Positions 18,055 through 27,363 are shown, numbered from the stretch's first letter. The stretch is DNA of 64,000 nucleotides from JBHJHP01 sp042219825 (GCF_042219825.1 NZ_JBHJHQ010000009.1:62001-126000); one strand, 5' to 3'. Notes: generated from the letters alone by a model not told the origin. Program-made: numbers and translations.

Positions 18055-18327
18055 TTATCTTTTTTTCTTATCAGCGCCATGACCTCTAAATGTACGAGTT
18101 GGAGCAAATTCTCCAAGTTTATGACCTACCATGTTTTCTGTAACATAAACCGGAATGAACTTATTACCATTATGTACGGCAATTGTATGTCCTACAAAAT
18201 CAGGAGAGATCATTGAAGCACGTGCCCATGTTTTAATCACGGATTTCTTTCCGCTTTCATTCATTGCCAGTACTTTTTTCTCCAGCTTATAGTTAATATA
18301 TGGTCCTTTTTTTAACGATCGGCTCAT
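18055..18327 (-). CDS. rpsS: Ribosomal protein uS19
   Basis: 90 residues; MSRSLKKGPYINYKLEKKV start and GHKLGEFAPTRTFRGHG end. 30S head protein that pairs with uS13. Follows rplB by 18 bp. Confidence 0.96.
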   Translation of the reverse strand: MSRSLKKGPYINYKLEKKVLAMNESGKKSVIKTWARASMISPDFVGHTIAVHNGNKFIPVYVTENMVGHKLGEFAPTRTFRGHGADKKKR

Positions 18328-18345
18328 AACAAATTAATTAACTCT

Positions 18346-19170
18346 TTATTTTTTCCTTCTTTCAACAATATATTTCTCAGATGCCTTTTTCTTGTCACGG
18401 GTTTTGTAACCTTTAGCAAGTACACCTTTTCTGGAGCGTGGATGTCCTCCTGATGAACGTCCTTCACCACCACCCATCGGGTGATCTACAGGGTTCATTA
18501 CAACACCTCGTACTCTTGGTCTTCTTCCCAGCCAACGTGAACGACCGGCTTTACCGGATCTTTCAAGTGCATGGTCAGAGTTTCCAACGCTACCAATTGT
18601 TGCTTTACAAGTTGTAAGGATCATTCTGGATTCTCCTGACGGCAGTTTAACAATCGCATAGTCACCATCCCTGGAGGTAAGCTGAGCAAATGTTCCTGCA
18701 GAGCGAACTAATGCAGCTCCCTGGCCCGGACGCAACTCGATGTTATGAACTACGGTTCCCAAAGGAATTTTGGCAAGTGGTAATGCATTTCCGATTTCCG
18801 GAGCTGCATTTTCACCTGAGTTAAGAACCTGACCAACTTCAAGGCCATTGGGTGCAACAATATATCTTTTTTCACCATCGGCATAAAACAGCAATGCAAT
18901 ACGTGCAGATCTGTTCGGATCGTACTCGATTGATTTTACTGTTGCCGGAACACCGTCTTTTTCTCTTTTAAAATCGATTACACGATATTTTCTCTTGTGT
19001 CCTCCACCGATATATCGCATAGTCATTTTGCCAGTAGCATTACGACCACCCGATTTTGAAGAACCGGTTACAAGAGATTTTTCTGGAGCACTCGCTGTAA
19101 TCGAATCGAATGCACCAATAATCTTATGTCTTTGCCCCGGTGTTATGGGCTTTAATTTACGTACAGCCAT
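18346..19170 (-). CDS. rplB: Ribosomal protein uL2
   Basis: 274 residues, full length. The C-terminal RGVVMNPVDHPMGGGEGRSSGG motif carries the conserved histidine near the peptidyl-transferase centre. Follows rplW by 5 bp. Confidence 0.97.
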   Translation of the reverse strand: MAVRKLKPITPGQRHKIIGAFDSITASAPEKSLVTGSSKSGGRNATGKMTMRYIGGGHKRKYRVIDFKREKDGVPATVKSIEYDPNRSARIALLFYADGEKRYIVAPNGLEVGQVLNSGENAAPEIGNALPLAKIPLGTVVHNIELRPGQGAALVRSAGTFAQLTSRDGDYAIVKLPSGESRMILTTCKATIGSVGNSDHALERSGKAGRSRWLGRRPRVRGVVMNPVDHPMGGGEGRSSGGHPRSRKGVLAKGYKTRDKKKASEKYIVERRKK

Positions 19171-19175
19171 TTTAA

Positions 19176-19466
19176 TTAAATATTGCTATAAAAATCAATT
19201 GTATCTCCTTCTTTCAATGTAACCACTGCCTTTTTAAATGCATTGGTCTTACCAGATATAACGCCCGACTTTGTATAACGGCTTTTAAATTTACCGTTAT
19301 AGTTCATTGTATTAACGTCAGTAACGGTAACGTCATACAATTCTTCAACAGCATCTTTTATCTGTAGCTTGTTAGCTTTTTTATCTACCATGAACGCAAA
19401 CCTGTTGAGTTTTTCACCAAGCTGTGTCATTTTTTCTGTAACGATAGGTTTTACTATAATTCCCAT
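19176..19466 (-). CDS. rplW: Ribosomal protein uL23
   Basis: 96 residues; IIVKPIVTEKMTQL start and the KKANKLQIKDAVEELYDVTVTDVNT motif. Docking site for trigger factor and SRP at the tunnel exit. A moderate AGGAG sequence lies 8 nt before the ATG. Confidence 0.95.
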   Translation of the reverse strand: MGIIVKPIVTEKMTQLGEKLNRFAFMVDKKANKLQIKDAVEELYDVTVTDVNTMNYNGKFKSRYTKSGVISGKTNAFKKAVVTLKEGDTIDFYSNI

Positions 19467-19477
19467 TTTTCTTTCTC

Positions 19478-20107
19478 CTATACGTTAAACATTTTACCAA
19501 TTTCTTCTACTGCTGAAGTAGTCAACATTAAACATTTGCAATTCATAATTCTGTAAGTATTTAACCCTGAAAGAGTTGCAACTTTAGAATCCTGCAAATT
19601 GCGAGCCGACAAATATACATTTTTATTTACTTCAGGCAAAACCAGAAGTGACTTTTTATCAGCTACTTTAAGGTTTTCTTTTAATTCAATAAAGCTTTTT
19701 GTTTTAGGCGCTTCAAAAGCGAAATCTTCCAAAACAATAATTTCATTGTTTTTAGCTTTATATGACAATGCCGATTTACGGGCTAACCTTTTAAGCTTTT
19801 TGTTTAACTTGAACGAGTAATCACGCGGCTGAGGACCGAAAACTCTACCTCCACCAACAAACACAGGAGATTTAATGCTACCTGCACGCGCTGTACCGGT
19901 ACCCTTCTGACGTTTGATTTTACGTGTACTTCCGCTTATTTCACCTCTCTCTTTCGATTTGTGTGTTCCCTGACGCTGGTTTGCCAAATACTGTTTAACA
20001 TCCAGATAAATGGCATGATCGTTTGGTTCAACACCAAAAACCGAATCAGCAAGTTCTATCTTCTTGCCAGTATCTTCACCTTTAATATTATATACTGCGA
20101 GTTTCAT
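19478..20107 (-). CDS. rplD: Ribosomal protein uL4
   Basis: 209 residues; the extended tunnel loop is recognisable (RQGTHKSKERGEISGSTRK ... GTGTARAGSIKSPVFVGGGRVFGP). It starts on the last base of the rplC stop codon (TAATG overlap), suggesting coupled translation. uL4 autoregulates the S10 operon in E. coli; not assessable here. Confidence 0.96.
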   Translation of the reverse strand: MKLAVYNIKGEDTGKKIELADSVFGVEPNDHAIYLDVKQYLANQRQGTHKSKERGEISGSTRKIKRQKGTGTARAGSIKSPVFVGGGRVFGPQPRDYSFKLNKKLKRLARKSALSYKAKNNEIIVLEDFAFEAPKTKSFIELKENLKVADKKSLLVLPEVNKNVYLSARNLQDSKVATLSGLNTYRIMNCKCLMLTTSAVEEIGKMFNV

Positions 20108-20724
20108 TACTGATCAATTATTACAAATGAACCTTTAGCACCCGGCAAAGAACCTTTCACTACAAGTAGGTTCTTTTCAGGGATTACCTTTAACACTCTC
20201 AGGTTTTGAATGGTTACTGTTTCATTCCCATTCTGACCAGCCATGCGCATACCTTTAAAAACACGTGACGGGTAAGATGATGCACCAATTGAACCCGGGG
20301 CTCTCAGCCTGTTATGCTGACCATGAGTAGACTGACCCACACCGCCAAATCCGTGACGCTTAACAACTCCCTGGAAACCTTTTCCTTTAGAGGTTCCGGT
20401 AACATCAACCCAACTGTTTTCCTGAAATACTTCAACAGTAACTACATCACCCAGATTAATTTCACCATTGAATGTTTTAAATTCATGGTAAGCTTTTTTT
20501 GGTGATGTTTTGGCTTTTTTCACATGTCCAATCTCAGGTTTTGTAGCCGACTTTTCCTTTTTGTCGGCAAAACCCAGCTGAACAGCTTTATAGCCATCGT
20601 TCTCAACTGTCTTTACTTGTGTAACCACACAAGGGCCAGCTTCGATAACAGTGCATGGAACATTCTTTCCCTCGGCACTGAAAACGGAAGTCATTCCGAT
20701 TTTTTTTCCAATAATTCCTGGCAT
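20107..20724 (-). CDS. rplC: Ribosomal protein uL3
   Basis: 205 residues; GIIGKKIGMTSVF start and the VTGTSKGKGFQGVVKRHGFGG ... GSIGASSYPSRVFKG motif that approaches the catalytic centre. Shares one base with rplD. Confidence 0.96.
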   Translation of the reverse strand: MPGIIGKKIGMTSVFSAEGKNVPCTVIEAGPCVVTQVKTVENDGYKAVQLGFADKKEKSATKPEIGHVKKAKTSPKKAYHEFKTFNGEINLGDVVTVEVFQENSWVDVTGTSKGKGFQGVVKRHGFGGVGQSTHGQHNRLRAPGSIGASSYPSRVFKGMRMAGQNGNETVTIQNLRVLKVIPEKNLLVVKGSLPGAKGSFVIIDQ

Positions 20725-20744
20725 TGTAAAAACTTTTTAATTTA

Positions 20745-21050
20745 TCACACTTTAATTTCAACCTCAACACCACTTGGCAACTCAAGTTTCATGAGTGCGT
20801 CAATTGTTTTGGCAGTTGAGCTGTAAATATCAATAAGCCTTTTGTAAGAGCTTAATTGAAACTGTTCACGCGACTTTTTATTAACGAAAGTCGAGCGCAA
20901 AACTGTAAATACTCTTTTGTGAGTTGGAAGTGGAATTGGACCGCTCACAACCGCACCGGTTGTTTTTACAGTTTTAACGATCTTTTCAGCAGACTTGTCT
21001 ACCAGATTATGATCGTAAGATTTCAGTTTGATCCTGATTTTCTGACTCAT
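20745..21050 (-). CDS. rpsJ: Ribosomal protein uS10
   Basis: 101 residues; KIRIKLKSYDHNLVDKSAEKIV and SGPIPLPTHKRVFTVLRS are diagnostic. uS10 also serves as NusE in transcription antitermination. Only 12 bp separate it from fusA, so the str and S10 operons are joined. Confidence 0.96.
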   Translation of the reverse strand: MSQKIRIKLKSYDHNLVDKSAEKIVKTVKTTGAVVSGPIPLPTHKRVFTVLRSTFVNKKSREQFQLSSYKRLIDIYSSTAKTIDALMKLELPSGVEVEIKV

Positions 21051-21062
21051 GGTTATGCTTTA

Positions 21063-23183
21063 TTATAATAACTCTACTTTTCCTTTTGCTTCAGCAACAA
21101 CTTCTTTTGCAATAGAAGCTGATACTGTTTCGTAATGTGAGAACTCCATGGTTGATGTGGCTCTACCAGATGAAATTGTACGCAGGGCTGTTACGTATCC
21201 AAACATTTCAGCTAACGGCACTTTAGCTTTAACCACCCGTGCACCTGATCTGTTGGATTCCATACCTTCAACCTGCCCCCTTCTTTTATTAAGGTCGGCA
21301 ATGATGTCTCCCATATAATCTTCCGGAGTAACTACTTCTATCTTCATGATTGGCTCGAGCAGTACCGGTTTTGCTTTTGCACTGGCATGTTTGAATGCCT
21401 GAACACCACAAATTTCAAACGATAACTGATCTGAATCCACAGGGTGGAATGAACCGTCATAAAGTACAACCTTTATTCTTTCTACCGGGAAACCGGCCAG
21501 TACCCCATTTGACATGGCAGTTTTAAAGCCTTTTTCCACAGAAGGAATAAATTCTTTTGGAATGTTACCTCCTTTAATTTCATCCACAAACTGAAGCGAA
21601 CCTTCAAAATCGGGATCAGCCGGACCAACTTTTACCAGAATATCGGCAAACTTACCACGACCACCTGACTGCTTTTTGAATACTTCTCTGATATCAACAG
21701 TCTGCGAAATATTTTCTTTATAGGCAACCTGAGGTTTACCCTGGTTACACTCAACTTTAAATTCTCTTCTTAAACGGTCAATAATAATTTCAAGGTGCAA
21801 CTCACCCATTCCTGAAATTACTGTCTGACCTGAATCTTCATCAGTCTTAACGCGGAAAGTAGGATCCTCCTCTGCCAGTTTTGCCAAACCACCAGATAAC
21901 TTATCAAGATCCTTCTGTGATTTTGGTTCAACCGCTATACCGATAACCGGTTCCGGGAATTCCATAGATTCCAGTGCGATTTTATGTTTCTCATCACACA
22001 AGGTATCACCAGTTCTGATATCCTTGAACCCTACACCTGCTCCAATATCTCCGGCTGCGATTTCTTCGCGTGCATTTTGTTTATTGGAATGCATCTGGTA
22101 AAGACGTGATATACGTTCCTTTTTACCTGAACGTGAATTGTAAATGTAAGAACCTGCTTTGATTGATCCTGAATAAACACGGAAGAAACAAAGACGTCCC
22201 ACATATGGATCTGTTGCAATTTTAAATGCCAGCGCAGCAGTAGGTTCTGTCACATCCGGCTTTCTTACAATTTCCTTTTCAGGATCATCAGGATCAGTAC
22301 CGGTTGCACTACCATTGTCAAGCGGACTTGGCAGATATGCGATAACAGCATCCAGCAAACGCTGAACACCTTTATTTTTAAATGCGGATCCACAAAGCAT
22401 AGGAACGATGGTCATATCAATAGTTGCCTTACGAATAACCACCAACATCTCTTCTTTGGTTATAGAATCCGGATCTTCAAAGAATCTTTCCAATAATGCA
22501 TCATCGTATTCAGCAACTGATTCAATCAGCTTTTCACGCCATTCAGCTGCTTCATCAACCATGTCGGCAGGAATATCCTGCAACTCATATCTTGCACCCA
22601 AAGCTTCGTCATCAAACCACACGATCGCTTTGTTTTCAATCAGGTCAATTACACCCTTAAAGTTTTCTTCAGCTCCGATAGGAATCTGCAAAGGCACAGG
22701 ATTAGCTCCCAATACCTCACGCACCTGAGTTACAACTTCGTAAAAATCGGCTCCCGAACGGTCCATCTTGTTTACGAAACCAATTCTTGGAACATGGTAT
22801 TTATCAGCCTGACGCCAAACGGTTTCAGACTGAGGTTCAACACCACCAACAGCACAGAATAATGCTACAGCACCATCCAATACCCTTAAAGAACGTTCAA
22901 CCTCAACTGTGAAGTCAACGTGTCCGGGGGTGTCAATAATATTAATTTTATATTCTTCGTTATCGTACTTCCAGAAACAGGTAGTTGCGGCAGAAGTAAT
23001 TGTAATACCTCTTTCCTGCTCCTGCTCCATCCAGTCCATGGTAGCGGCACCATCATGCACCTCTCCAATCTTATGCGTAATACCTGTATAAAAAAGGATA
23101 CGTTCGGTAGTGGTTGTTTTACCAGCGTCGATATGCGCCATGATACCGATGTTCCTTCTGTATTTCAAATCTCCTTGTGCCAT
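21063..23183 (-). CDS. fusA: Elongation factor G, canonical
   Basis: 706 residues, five domains. GTPase motifs are intact: G1 AHIDAGKTT (16-24), G3 DTPGH with catalytic His88, and G4 NKMD. Domain IV, which enters the decoding centre, is complete. This is the working translocase and lies in the usual rpsL-rpsG-fusA order. Compare the paralogue at 27977-30133, in which the G3 histidine is missing. Confidence 0.97.
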   Translation of the reverse strand: MAQGDLKYRRNIGIMAHIDAGKTTTTERILFYTGITHKIGEVHDGAATMDWMEQEQERGITITSAATTCFWKYDNEEYKINIIDTPGHVDFTVEVERSLRVLDGAVALFCAVGGVEPQSETVWRQADKYHVPRIGFVNKMDRSGADFYEVVTQVREVLGANPVPLQIPIGAEENFKGVIDLIENKAIVWFDDEALGARYELQDIPADMVDEAAEWREKLIESVAEYDDALLERFFEDPDSITKEEMLVVIRKATIDMTIVPMLCGSAFKNKGVQRLLDAVIAYLPSPLDNGSATGTDPDDPEKEIVRKPDVTEPTAALAFKIATDPYVGRLCFFRVYSGSIKAGSYIYNSRSGKKERISRLYQMHSNKQNAREEIAAGDIGAGVGFKDIRTGDTLCDEKHKIALESMEFPEPVIGIAVEPKSQKDLDKLSGGLAKLAEEDPTFRVKTDEDSGQTVISGMGELHLEIIIDRLRREFKVECNQGKPQVAYKENISQTVDIREVFKKQSGGRGKFADILVKVGPADPDFEGSLQFVDEIKGGNIPKEFIPSVEKGFKTAMSNGVLAGFPVERIKVVLYDGSFHPVDSDQLSFEICGVQAFKHASAKAKPVLLEPIMKIEVVTPEDYMGDIIADLNKRRGQVEGMESNRSGARVVKAKVPLAEMFGYVTALRTISSGRATSTMEFSHYETVSASIAKEVVAEAKGKVELL

Positions 23184-23220
23184 TTCTTTTTAATTGTTAA
23201 CCGTTCTTATACTTTAAAAA

Positions 23221-23697
23221 TTAAAATCTAAAGAATGCAAATGCACGGTTAGCTTCTGCCATTTTATGAGTATCCTCTTTCTTCTTGAATGCTCCACCCT
23301 CTTCGTTGTATGCCGCAATGATTTCTGCAGCCATTTTTTCGGCCATAGATCTCCCGCTCCTTTTTTGTGAAAAAAGGATCAGATTCTTCATTGCTATAGA
23401 AAGTTTTCTGTCTGGACGAATTTCGGTTGGAACCTGGAATGTTGCACCACCAACACGGCGGCTTTTCACCTCTACCTGAGGAGTAATGTTTTCGAGGGCT
23501 TGTTTCCAGATATCGAGAGGAGATTTCTCTTCGTTGGGAAGTTTTTCTTTTACTGTGTCAAGTGCTCCATAGAAAATTTTATAGGCTACACTTTTTTTAC
23601 CATCCTTCATGAGGTTGTTAACAAAGCGGGTTACCATAACATCGCCGTATACCGGATCAGGTAACAGCACCCTTTTTTTAGGTTTTGCTTTTCTCAT
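23221..23697 (-). CDS. rpsG: Ribosomal protein uS7
   Basis: 158 residues; MRKAKPKKRVLLPDPVYGDVMVTRF start and RSMAEKMAAEIIAAYNEEGGAFKKKED. Initiates assembly of the 30S head. 103 bp separate it from rpsL; I see no clear promoter in that gap. Confidence 0.96.
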   Translation of the reverse strand: MRKAKPKKRVLLPDPVYGDVMVTRFVNNLMKDGKKSVAYKIFYGALDTVKEKLPNEEKSPLDIWKQALENITPQVEVKSRRVGGATFQVPTEIRPDRKLSIAMKNLILFSQKRSGRSMAEKMAAEIIAAYNEEGGAFKKKEDTHKMAEANRAFAFFRF

Positions 23698-23799
23698 TTT
23701 CCTCTAAATTAATTTCAATTTGAATTGGGTTGCCTTGTGAGTTAGTCTTCAACAGTTTCGTTAAACTATTTACTCAACCAAGCTAAAATTTACTAAATC

Positions 23800-24174
23800 C
23801 TATTTTTTAGGTTTTTTAGTACCATATTTTGAACGTCTCTGATTACGGCCTTCTACACCAGCTGTATCAAGAGCACCCCTGATAAGATGATACCTAACAC
23901 CAGGTAAGTCTTTCACCCTACCACCACGTACAAGAACAATTGAGTGTTCCTGCAGGTTGTGTCCTTCTCCCGGAATATATGCGTTAACCTCTTTTCCGTT
24001 TGTCAACCTTACCCTTGCAACTTTACGCATTGCAGAGTTTGGTTTCTTAGGAGTAGTGGTATATACCCTAACGCAAACACCCCTTCTTTGAGGACAGGAA
24101 TCAAGTGCACGCGACTTGCTTTTCTCCTCAATCTGAGTACGTCCTTTTCTTACTAATTGTTGAATTGTAGGCAT
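23800..24174 (-). CDS. rpsL: Ribosomal protein uS12
   Basis: 124 residues; decoding-centre protein and first gene of the 18-kb cluster. The functional loops TTPKKPNS with Lys43 and VRGGRVKDLPG with Lys88 are wild type, that is, without the common streptomycin-resistance substitutions. Two tandem Bacteroidota promoters lie 40-145 bp upstream. Confidence 0.97.
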   Translation of the reverse strand: MPTIQQLVRKGRTQIEEKSKSRALDSCPQRRGVCVRVYTTTPKKPNSAMRKVARVRLTNGKEVNAYIPGEGHNLQEHSIVLVRGGRVKDLPGVRYHLIRGALDTAGVEGRNQRRSKYGTKKPKK

Positions 24175-24216
24175 TTATACACTAATTTTAATATTATACG
24201 TTTATAAAACGGGCTG

Positions 24217-24245
24217 CAAAGATAGAGTTTTTTTAGAAAAAACAA
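24217..24245 (-). promoter_or_regulatory. Proximal promoter of the str-spc-alpha cluster
   Basis: Minus-strand -7 TATCTTTG (24217-24224) and -33 TTG (24243-24245), 18 bp apart, followed by GC. Both match the Bacteroidota consensus. It lies 43 bp upstream of the rpsL start codon. Confidence 0.75.
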
Positions 24246-24287
24246 TAATCTCTTTCAGCTTTTTTACTCAATTAATATTGAGCCGCG

Positions 24288-24317
24288 CAAAAGTAATAAT
24301 AAAACTGTGTTCTGCAA
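24288..24317 (-). promoter_or_regulatory. Distal promoter of the str-spc-alpha cluster
   Basis: Minus-strand -7 TACTTTTG (24288-24295) and -33 TTG (24315-24317), 19 bp apart. The same -7 octamer occurs before the uppS operon (30284-30291). With the proximal promoter it forms a tandem pair serving rpsL and downstream genes. Confidence 0.72.
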
Positions 24318-24331
24318 GCAATCTTTTATAA

Positions 24332-24571
24332 AAGATTTAAGATATAAGACACAAGATTTAAGACGCAAGATAAAAGATGTAAGATCTGAATATTAGTGAC
24401 TGATAATATGAAAAAACGACCAGGAAAATGAAGTCTGTTAATAGGTTTCAAAAAATCCTCCGCCCCGATAAATCGGGACACCTCCTTTTAAAAAAAGGAG
24501 GACCTACCTTCTCTGAACTCCGGTAAAAACGTTTTAAGTCCTGATTCTTGATTCCTGATACTTGTGTCTGA
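24332..24571. repeat. Heptad-repeat element with internal hairpins in the rpsL-ribBA gap
   Basis: The 400-bp gap between rpsL and ribBA has no gene. 24332-24387 is eight consecutive heptads of the form AAGANNN with varying NNN. 24542-24571 is a degraded array of period 7 in the opposite sense (TGATTCT, TGATTCC, TGATACT, TGTGTCT). Between them are two hairpins, CCCGAT/ATCGGG (24464-24477) and CCTCCTTTT/AAAAGGAGG (24481-24501). The two arrays are mutually complementary in type, as in a small non-coding dispersed repeat of the kind scattered in Bacteroidota intergenic DNA. No transposase. Confidence 0.7.
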
Positions 24572-24574
24572 TGA

Positions 24575-25816
24575 TTAAAACTTATCTTTATCGTAGTCGT
24601 ATTTATGAAGAATATGCCCCATTCGGTCGCGTTTGGTTTTCATGTAAAACTCATTGTATTTATTTGGTTTTACTTCCAGCGGAATATTTTCTACAATTTC
24701 CAGTCCAAAAGCCTGCAATCCGATTCGTTTCACAGGATTATTAGTCATAAGCTGCATTTTCCTCACACCCAGATCACGTAAAATTTGTGCTCCGACCCCA
24801 TAATCTCTTTCATCAGGATCGAAACCTAAATGAACATTGGCTTCAACTGTATCCAGTCCCTGCTCCTGAAGTTTGTACGCTTTAATTTTATTCATCAGCC
24901 CAATACCTCTTCCTTCCTGATTCATATAAACCAGAATACCCTTACCTGCCTTTTCGATGGTCTGCATGGCAATATGCAACTGTTCCCCACACTCGCAACG
25001 CAGAGAACCGAAAATATCACCTGTAACACATGAAGAATGCACGCGTACCAACACAGGTTCATCCTCAGTCCATTCTCCTTTTATCAGAGCAATATGTTCC
25101 TGTCCGTTCGATTTCTGCAGGAACGGGATCAGCTTAAATATTCCGTAGTTGGTCGGCATCTGAACCTCTTCTCCCCTTTCGATCAAACATTCATTCTGAA
25201 GACGAAATGCTATCAAATCCTTTATGGAAACTAATTTCAGATCAAACTTCTCAGCTACTTTTACCAGATCGGGTAAACGGGCCATAGTTCCATCATCGTT
25301 CATTATCTCAACCAGAACACCAGCCGGCTGCAGTCCTGCCATTCTGGTCAGGTCAACGGCTGCCTCGGTGTGCCCTGCTCTTCGAAGCACTCCTTTGGTT
25401 TTAGCCCTGAGCGGAAATATATGTCCGGGACGAGCCAGTTCTTCAGGTTTTGTATCGGGTGAAGCCAAAGCAGCAATTGTTTTGGCACGATCAGATGCGG
25501 AAATGCCTGTTGTACATCCATCGCCGATTTTATCCACAGAAACAGTAAAAGCCGTTTCATGTATCGCATTGCTTTTACCCACCATCATATCCAGGTTCAA
25601 ATCATTACATCTTTCCTCTGGAAGAGACACACAGATCAAACCCCGTCCGTGAATGGTCATGAAATTTACAATTTCAGGGGTTATTTTATCCGCAGCACAA
25701 ATAAAATCCCCTTCATTCTCCCTGTCCTCATCATCAACAACGATCACAAGTTTCCCCTGACGAATAGCATCAACAGCATCTTCGATCGGATCCAACCTGA
25801 AATTATCCTCGCTCAT
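24575..25816 (-). CDS. ribBA: RibBA, bifunctional riboflavin biosynthesis enzyme
   Basis: 413 residues. The N-terminal half is 3,4-dihydroxy-2-butanone-4-phosphate synthase (DDEDRENEGDF and the STE-type HETAFTVSVD region); the C-terminal half is GTP cyclohydrolase II with zinc cysteines in HSSCVTGDIFGSLRCECG and the NQEGRGIGL motif. Together they supply both precursors of the riboflavin ring. I chose ATG 25816 (MSEDNFRLDPIEDAV) over an upstream start at 25867 because conserved sequence begins there. It overlaps the end of the permease gene by 14 bp, so the two are probably cotranscribed. Confidence 0.95.
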   Translation of the reverse strand: MSEDNFRLDPIEDAVDAIRQGKLVIVVDDEDRENEGDFICAADKITPEIVNFMTIHGRGLICVSLPEERCNDLNLDMMVGKSNAIHETAFTVSVDKIGDGCTTGISASDRAKTIAALASPDTKPEELARPGHIFPLRAKTKGVLRRAGHTEAAVDLTRMAGLQPAGVLVEIMNDDGTMARLPDLVKVAEKFDLKLVSIKDLIAFRLQNECLIERGEEVQMPTNYGIFKLIPFLQKSNGQEHIALIKGEWTEDEPVLVRVHSSCVTGDIFGSLRCECGEQLHIAMQTIEKAGKGILVYMNQEGRGIGLMNKIKAYKLQEQGLDTVEANVHLGFDPDERDYGVGAQILRDLGVRKMQLMTNNPVKRIGLQAFGLEIVENIPLEVKPNKYNEFYMKTKRDRMGHILHKYDYDKDKF

Positions 25817-27263
25817 TTTTATTTTTTTTAAATATCTTCTTAAAGAATAAATAGTAGTTCTCCACATTCATAATTACTGAGTCGCTGGTTGCCTGCCTGG
25901 TCAGGAAAATTCCTATTGGCAGTAATACCATGGTACTCAGCCATGCACCGACATATGCCGAATGCCCTGCATTATATGTTAAATGACGCCCAAAATTATC
26001 AATGATATAATATAGTACAAAGAAAAACACAGACAAAACAACTGGTAATCCCAGCCCCCCTTTCCTTACAATAGCTCCCAAAGGAGCACCGATAAAGAAC
26101 ATGATCAGACTCAACAACGCTAATGCAATCCTGTTGTTCAATTCAAACAAATGCCTCCGGGTGTTATACAAAATATTTTCTTCTTCCCTGTCGCGTTCCA
26201 TAATATTATTCTTAACCTTCCGGGCTGATTGCAATGCATAATTAATCGTGCTTTCCTGTTGCCTTTTATTCATCATTACAAACAGACTATCAAGATCATA
26301 ATCCGTATTCCGTTGAACAGGATTGATAACATTCTTCGTTCTGGATTCAGGCAAATTTTTGTGATAGGCAAATTTTATTTTAGACAAATAAAACAATTCT
26401 GCCCGCTTATCGTCCAGTGTTACCAGTGAATCGTAGGATTCTGCGAGTTGCTTATAGTCTTTACTGAAGTATTGATTCTTAGCTGCATCATCACTACTTT
26501 TCTTGAAATTTTCATCGATCTCAAACAATACAGTTTGTTTCTGAAATGTATCCCTCCTGAATGGTTGCGCAAAATCGCTATTTTTAGAGGGCTTGTTCTT
26601 TTCCTCCCTAACCTCACCATATGTTTTCCCGTCAAACAAGGTCAGAATCAGGTGTCGTTTATCCTCCGTCGTCTCCATTAGTCCCGAATCAGCTCTCGTG
26701 ACTGTCGGCTCATTATTACCGCGCTGATCATAAATCATCACGTTATGAAGCATTCCGGTTTTAATATCCTTTTTCCCTATCCTAACTGTCAAACCCGGAA
26801 TATCAGTATTAAATACTTCATTTTTAAAAGACAATTCCGGTTTCGCACGTTTAATATCATATATCAAAACCCGCATCTTCCGGAATGCTTCGGGATATAC
26901 ATCATTATTAAAATAAAGCATCGCAACACTTACAAATGTTACCAGAATAATTACGGGGGTCATTGCTCTGAATAGCGAAACTCCGGCTGCTTTGATAGAA
27001 AGCAATTCAAGCTTCTCCCCCATATTACCGAATGTCATCAGAGAGGCCAGTAAAACAGCAAGCGGGACGCTTCGCGGAAGTAAAGTGAGAATAGCCTGAA
27101 ATACAAATTCAAGCACCACCATCGTATCAAGACCTTTACCTACAAGGTCATCGACATACAACCACAGAAATTGCATGAACAATACAAAAATGGACACAAA
27201 AAATGTGGCAATAAGTGGTCCGAAGAATTTTTTAAGAATATAGACGTAAAGCCTTTTCATCAT
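25803..27263 (-). CDS. LptF/LptG family lipopolysaccharide-transport permease
   Basis: 486 residues. Three membrane helices in the first 110 residues, a periplasmic beta-rich domain, then three helices near the C-terminus: the YjgP/YjgQ (LptF/LptG) layout. The LLPRSVPLAVLLASLMTFGNM stretch is the family coupling region. Pairs with ATPase LptB to extract LPS from the inner membrane. Bacteroidota often carry two such genes apart from each other; I cannot say whether this one is LptF or LptG. Overlaps ribBA by 14 bp. Confidence 0.9.
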   Translation of the reverse strand: MMKRLYVYILKKFFGPLIATFFVSIFVLFMQFLWLYVDDLVGKGLDTMVVLEFVFQAILTLLPRSVPLAVLLASLMTFGNMGEKLELLSIKAAGVSLFRAMTPVIILVTFVSVAMLYFNNDVYPEAFRKMRVLIYDIKRAKPELSFKNEVFNTDIPGLTVRIGKKDIKTGMLHNVMIYDQRGNNEPTVTRADSGLMETTEDKRHLILTLFDGKTYGEVREEKNKPSKNSDFAQPFRRDTFQKQTVLFEIDENFKKSSDDAAKNQYFSKDYKQLAESYDSLVTLDDKRAELFYLSKIKFAYHKNLPESRTKNVINPVQRNTDYDLDSLFVMMNKRQQESTINYALQSARKVKNNIMERDREEENILYNTRRHLFELNNRIALALLSLIMFFIGAPLGAIVRKGGLGLPVVLSVFFFVLYYIIDNFGRHLTYNAGHSAYVGAWLSTMVLLPIGIFLTRQATSDSVIMNVENYYLFFKKIFKKNKNERG

Positions 27264-27279
27264 TCCAAATTTCAGAGCG

Positions 27280-27287
27280 CAAAATTA
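27280..27287 (-). promoter_or_regulatory. -7 promoter element for the permease-ribBA unit
   Basis: TAATTTTG on the minus strand fits TAnnTTTG and lies 17 bp before the permease ATG. A TTG at 27311-27313 is 23 bp further upstream, slightly longer than usual. Implies a very short leader. Confidence 0.4.
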
Positions 27288-27303
27288 ATAATTAAAGCGG
27301 TGT

Positions 27304-27338
27304 AAAAAAACAAGCAGGCTTACCAAAGATAAACCTGC
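27304..27338 (-). terminator. Intrinsic terminator of the START-like gene
   Basis: Stem GCAGGCTTA (27314-27322) with TAAACCTGC (27330-27338), one mismatch, loop of 7; on the minus strand it is followed by a T7 tract (27304-27310). Lies 25 bp beyond the stop codon of the 27364-27747 gene. Confidence 0.7.
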
Positions 27339-27363
27339 CAGTTAAATATTGTGTATTAATGTA

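Noticed and set aside
23800..24174. Streptomycin-resistance type uS12
   Set aside because: Lys43 and Lys88 are the wild-type residues.
24332..24387. CRISPR array
   Set aside because: The unit is only 7 bp with a 4-bp constant part; there are no spacers of normal size and no cas genes.
24175..24574. Insertion sequence remnant between rpsL and ribBA
   Set aside because: No transposase fragment in any frame and no clear target duplication; only short repeats and hairpins are seen.
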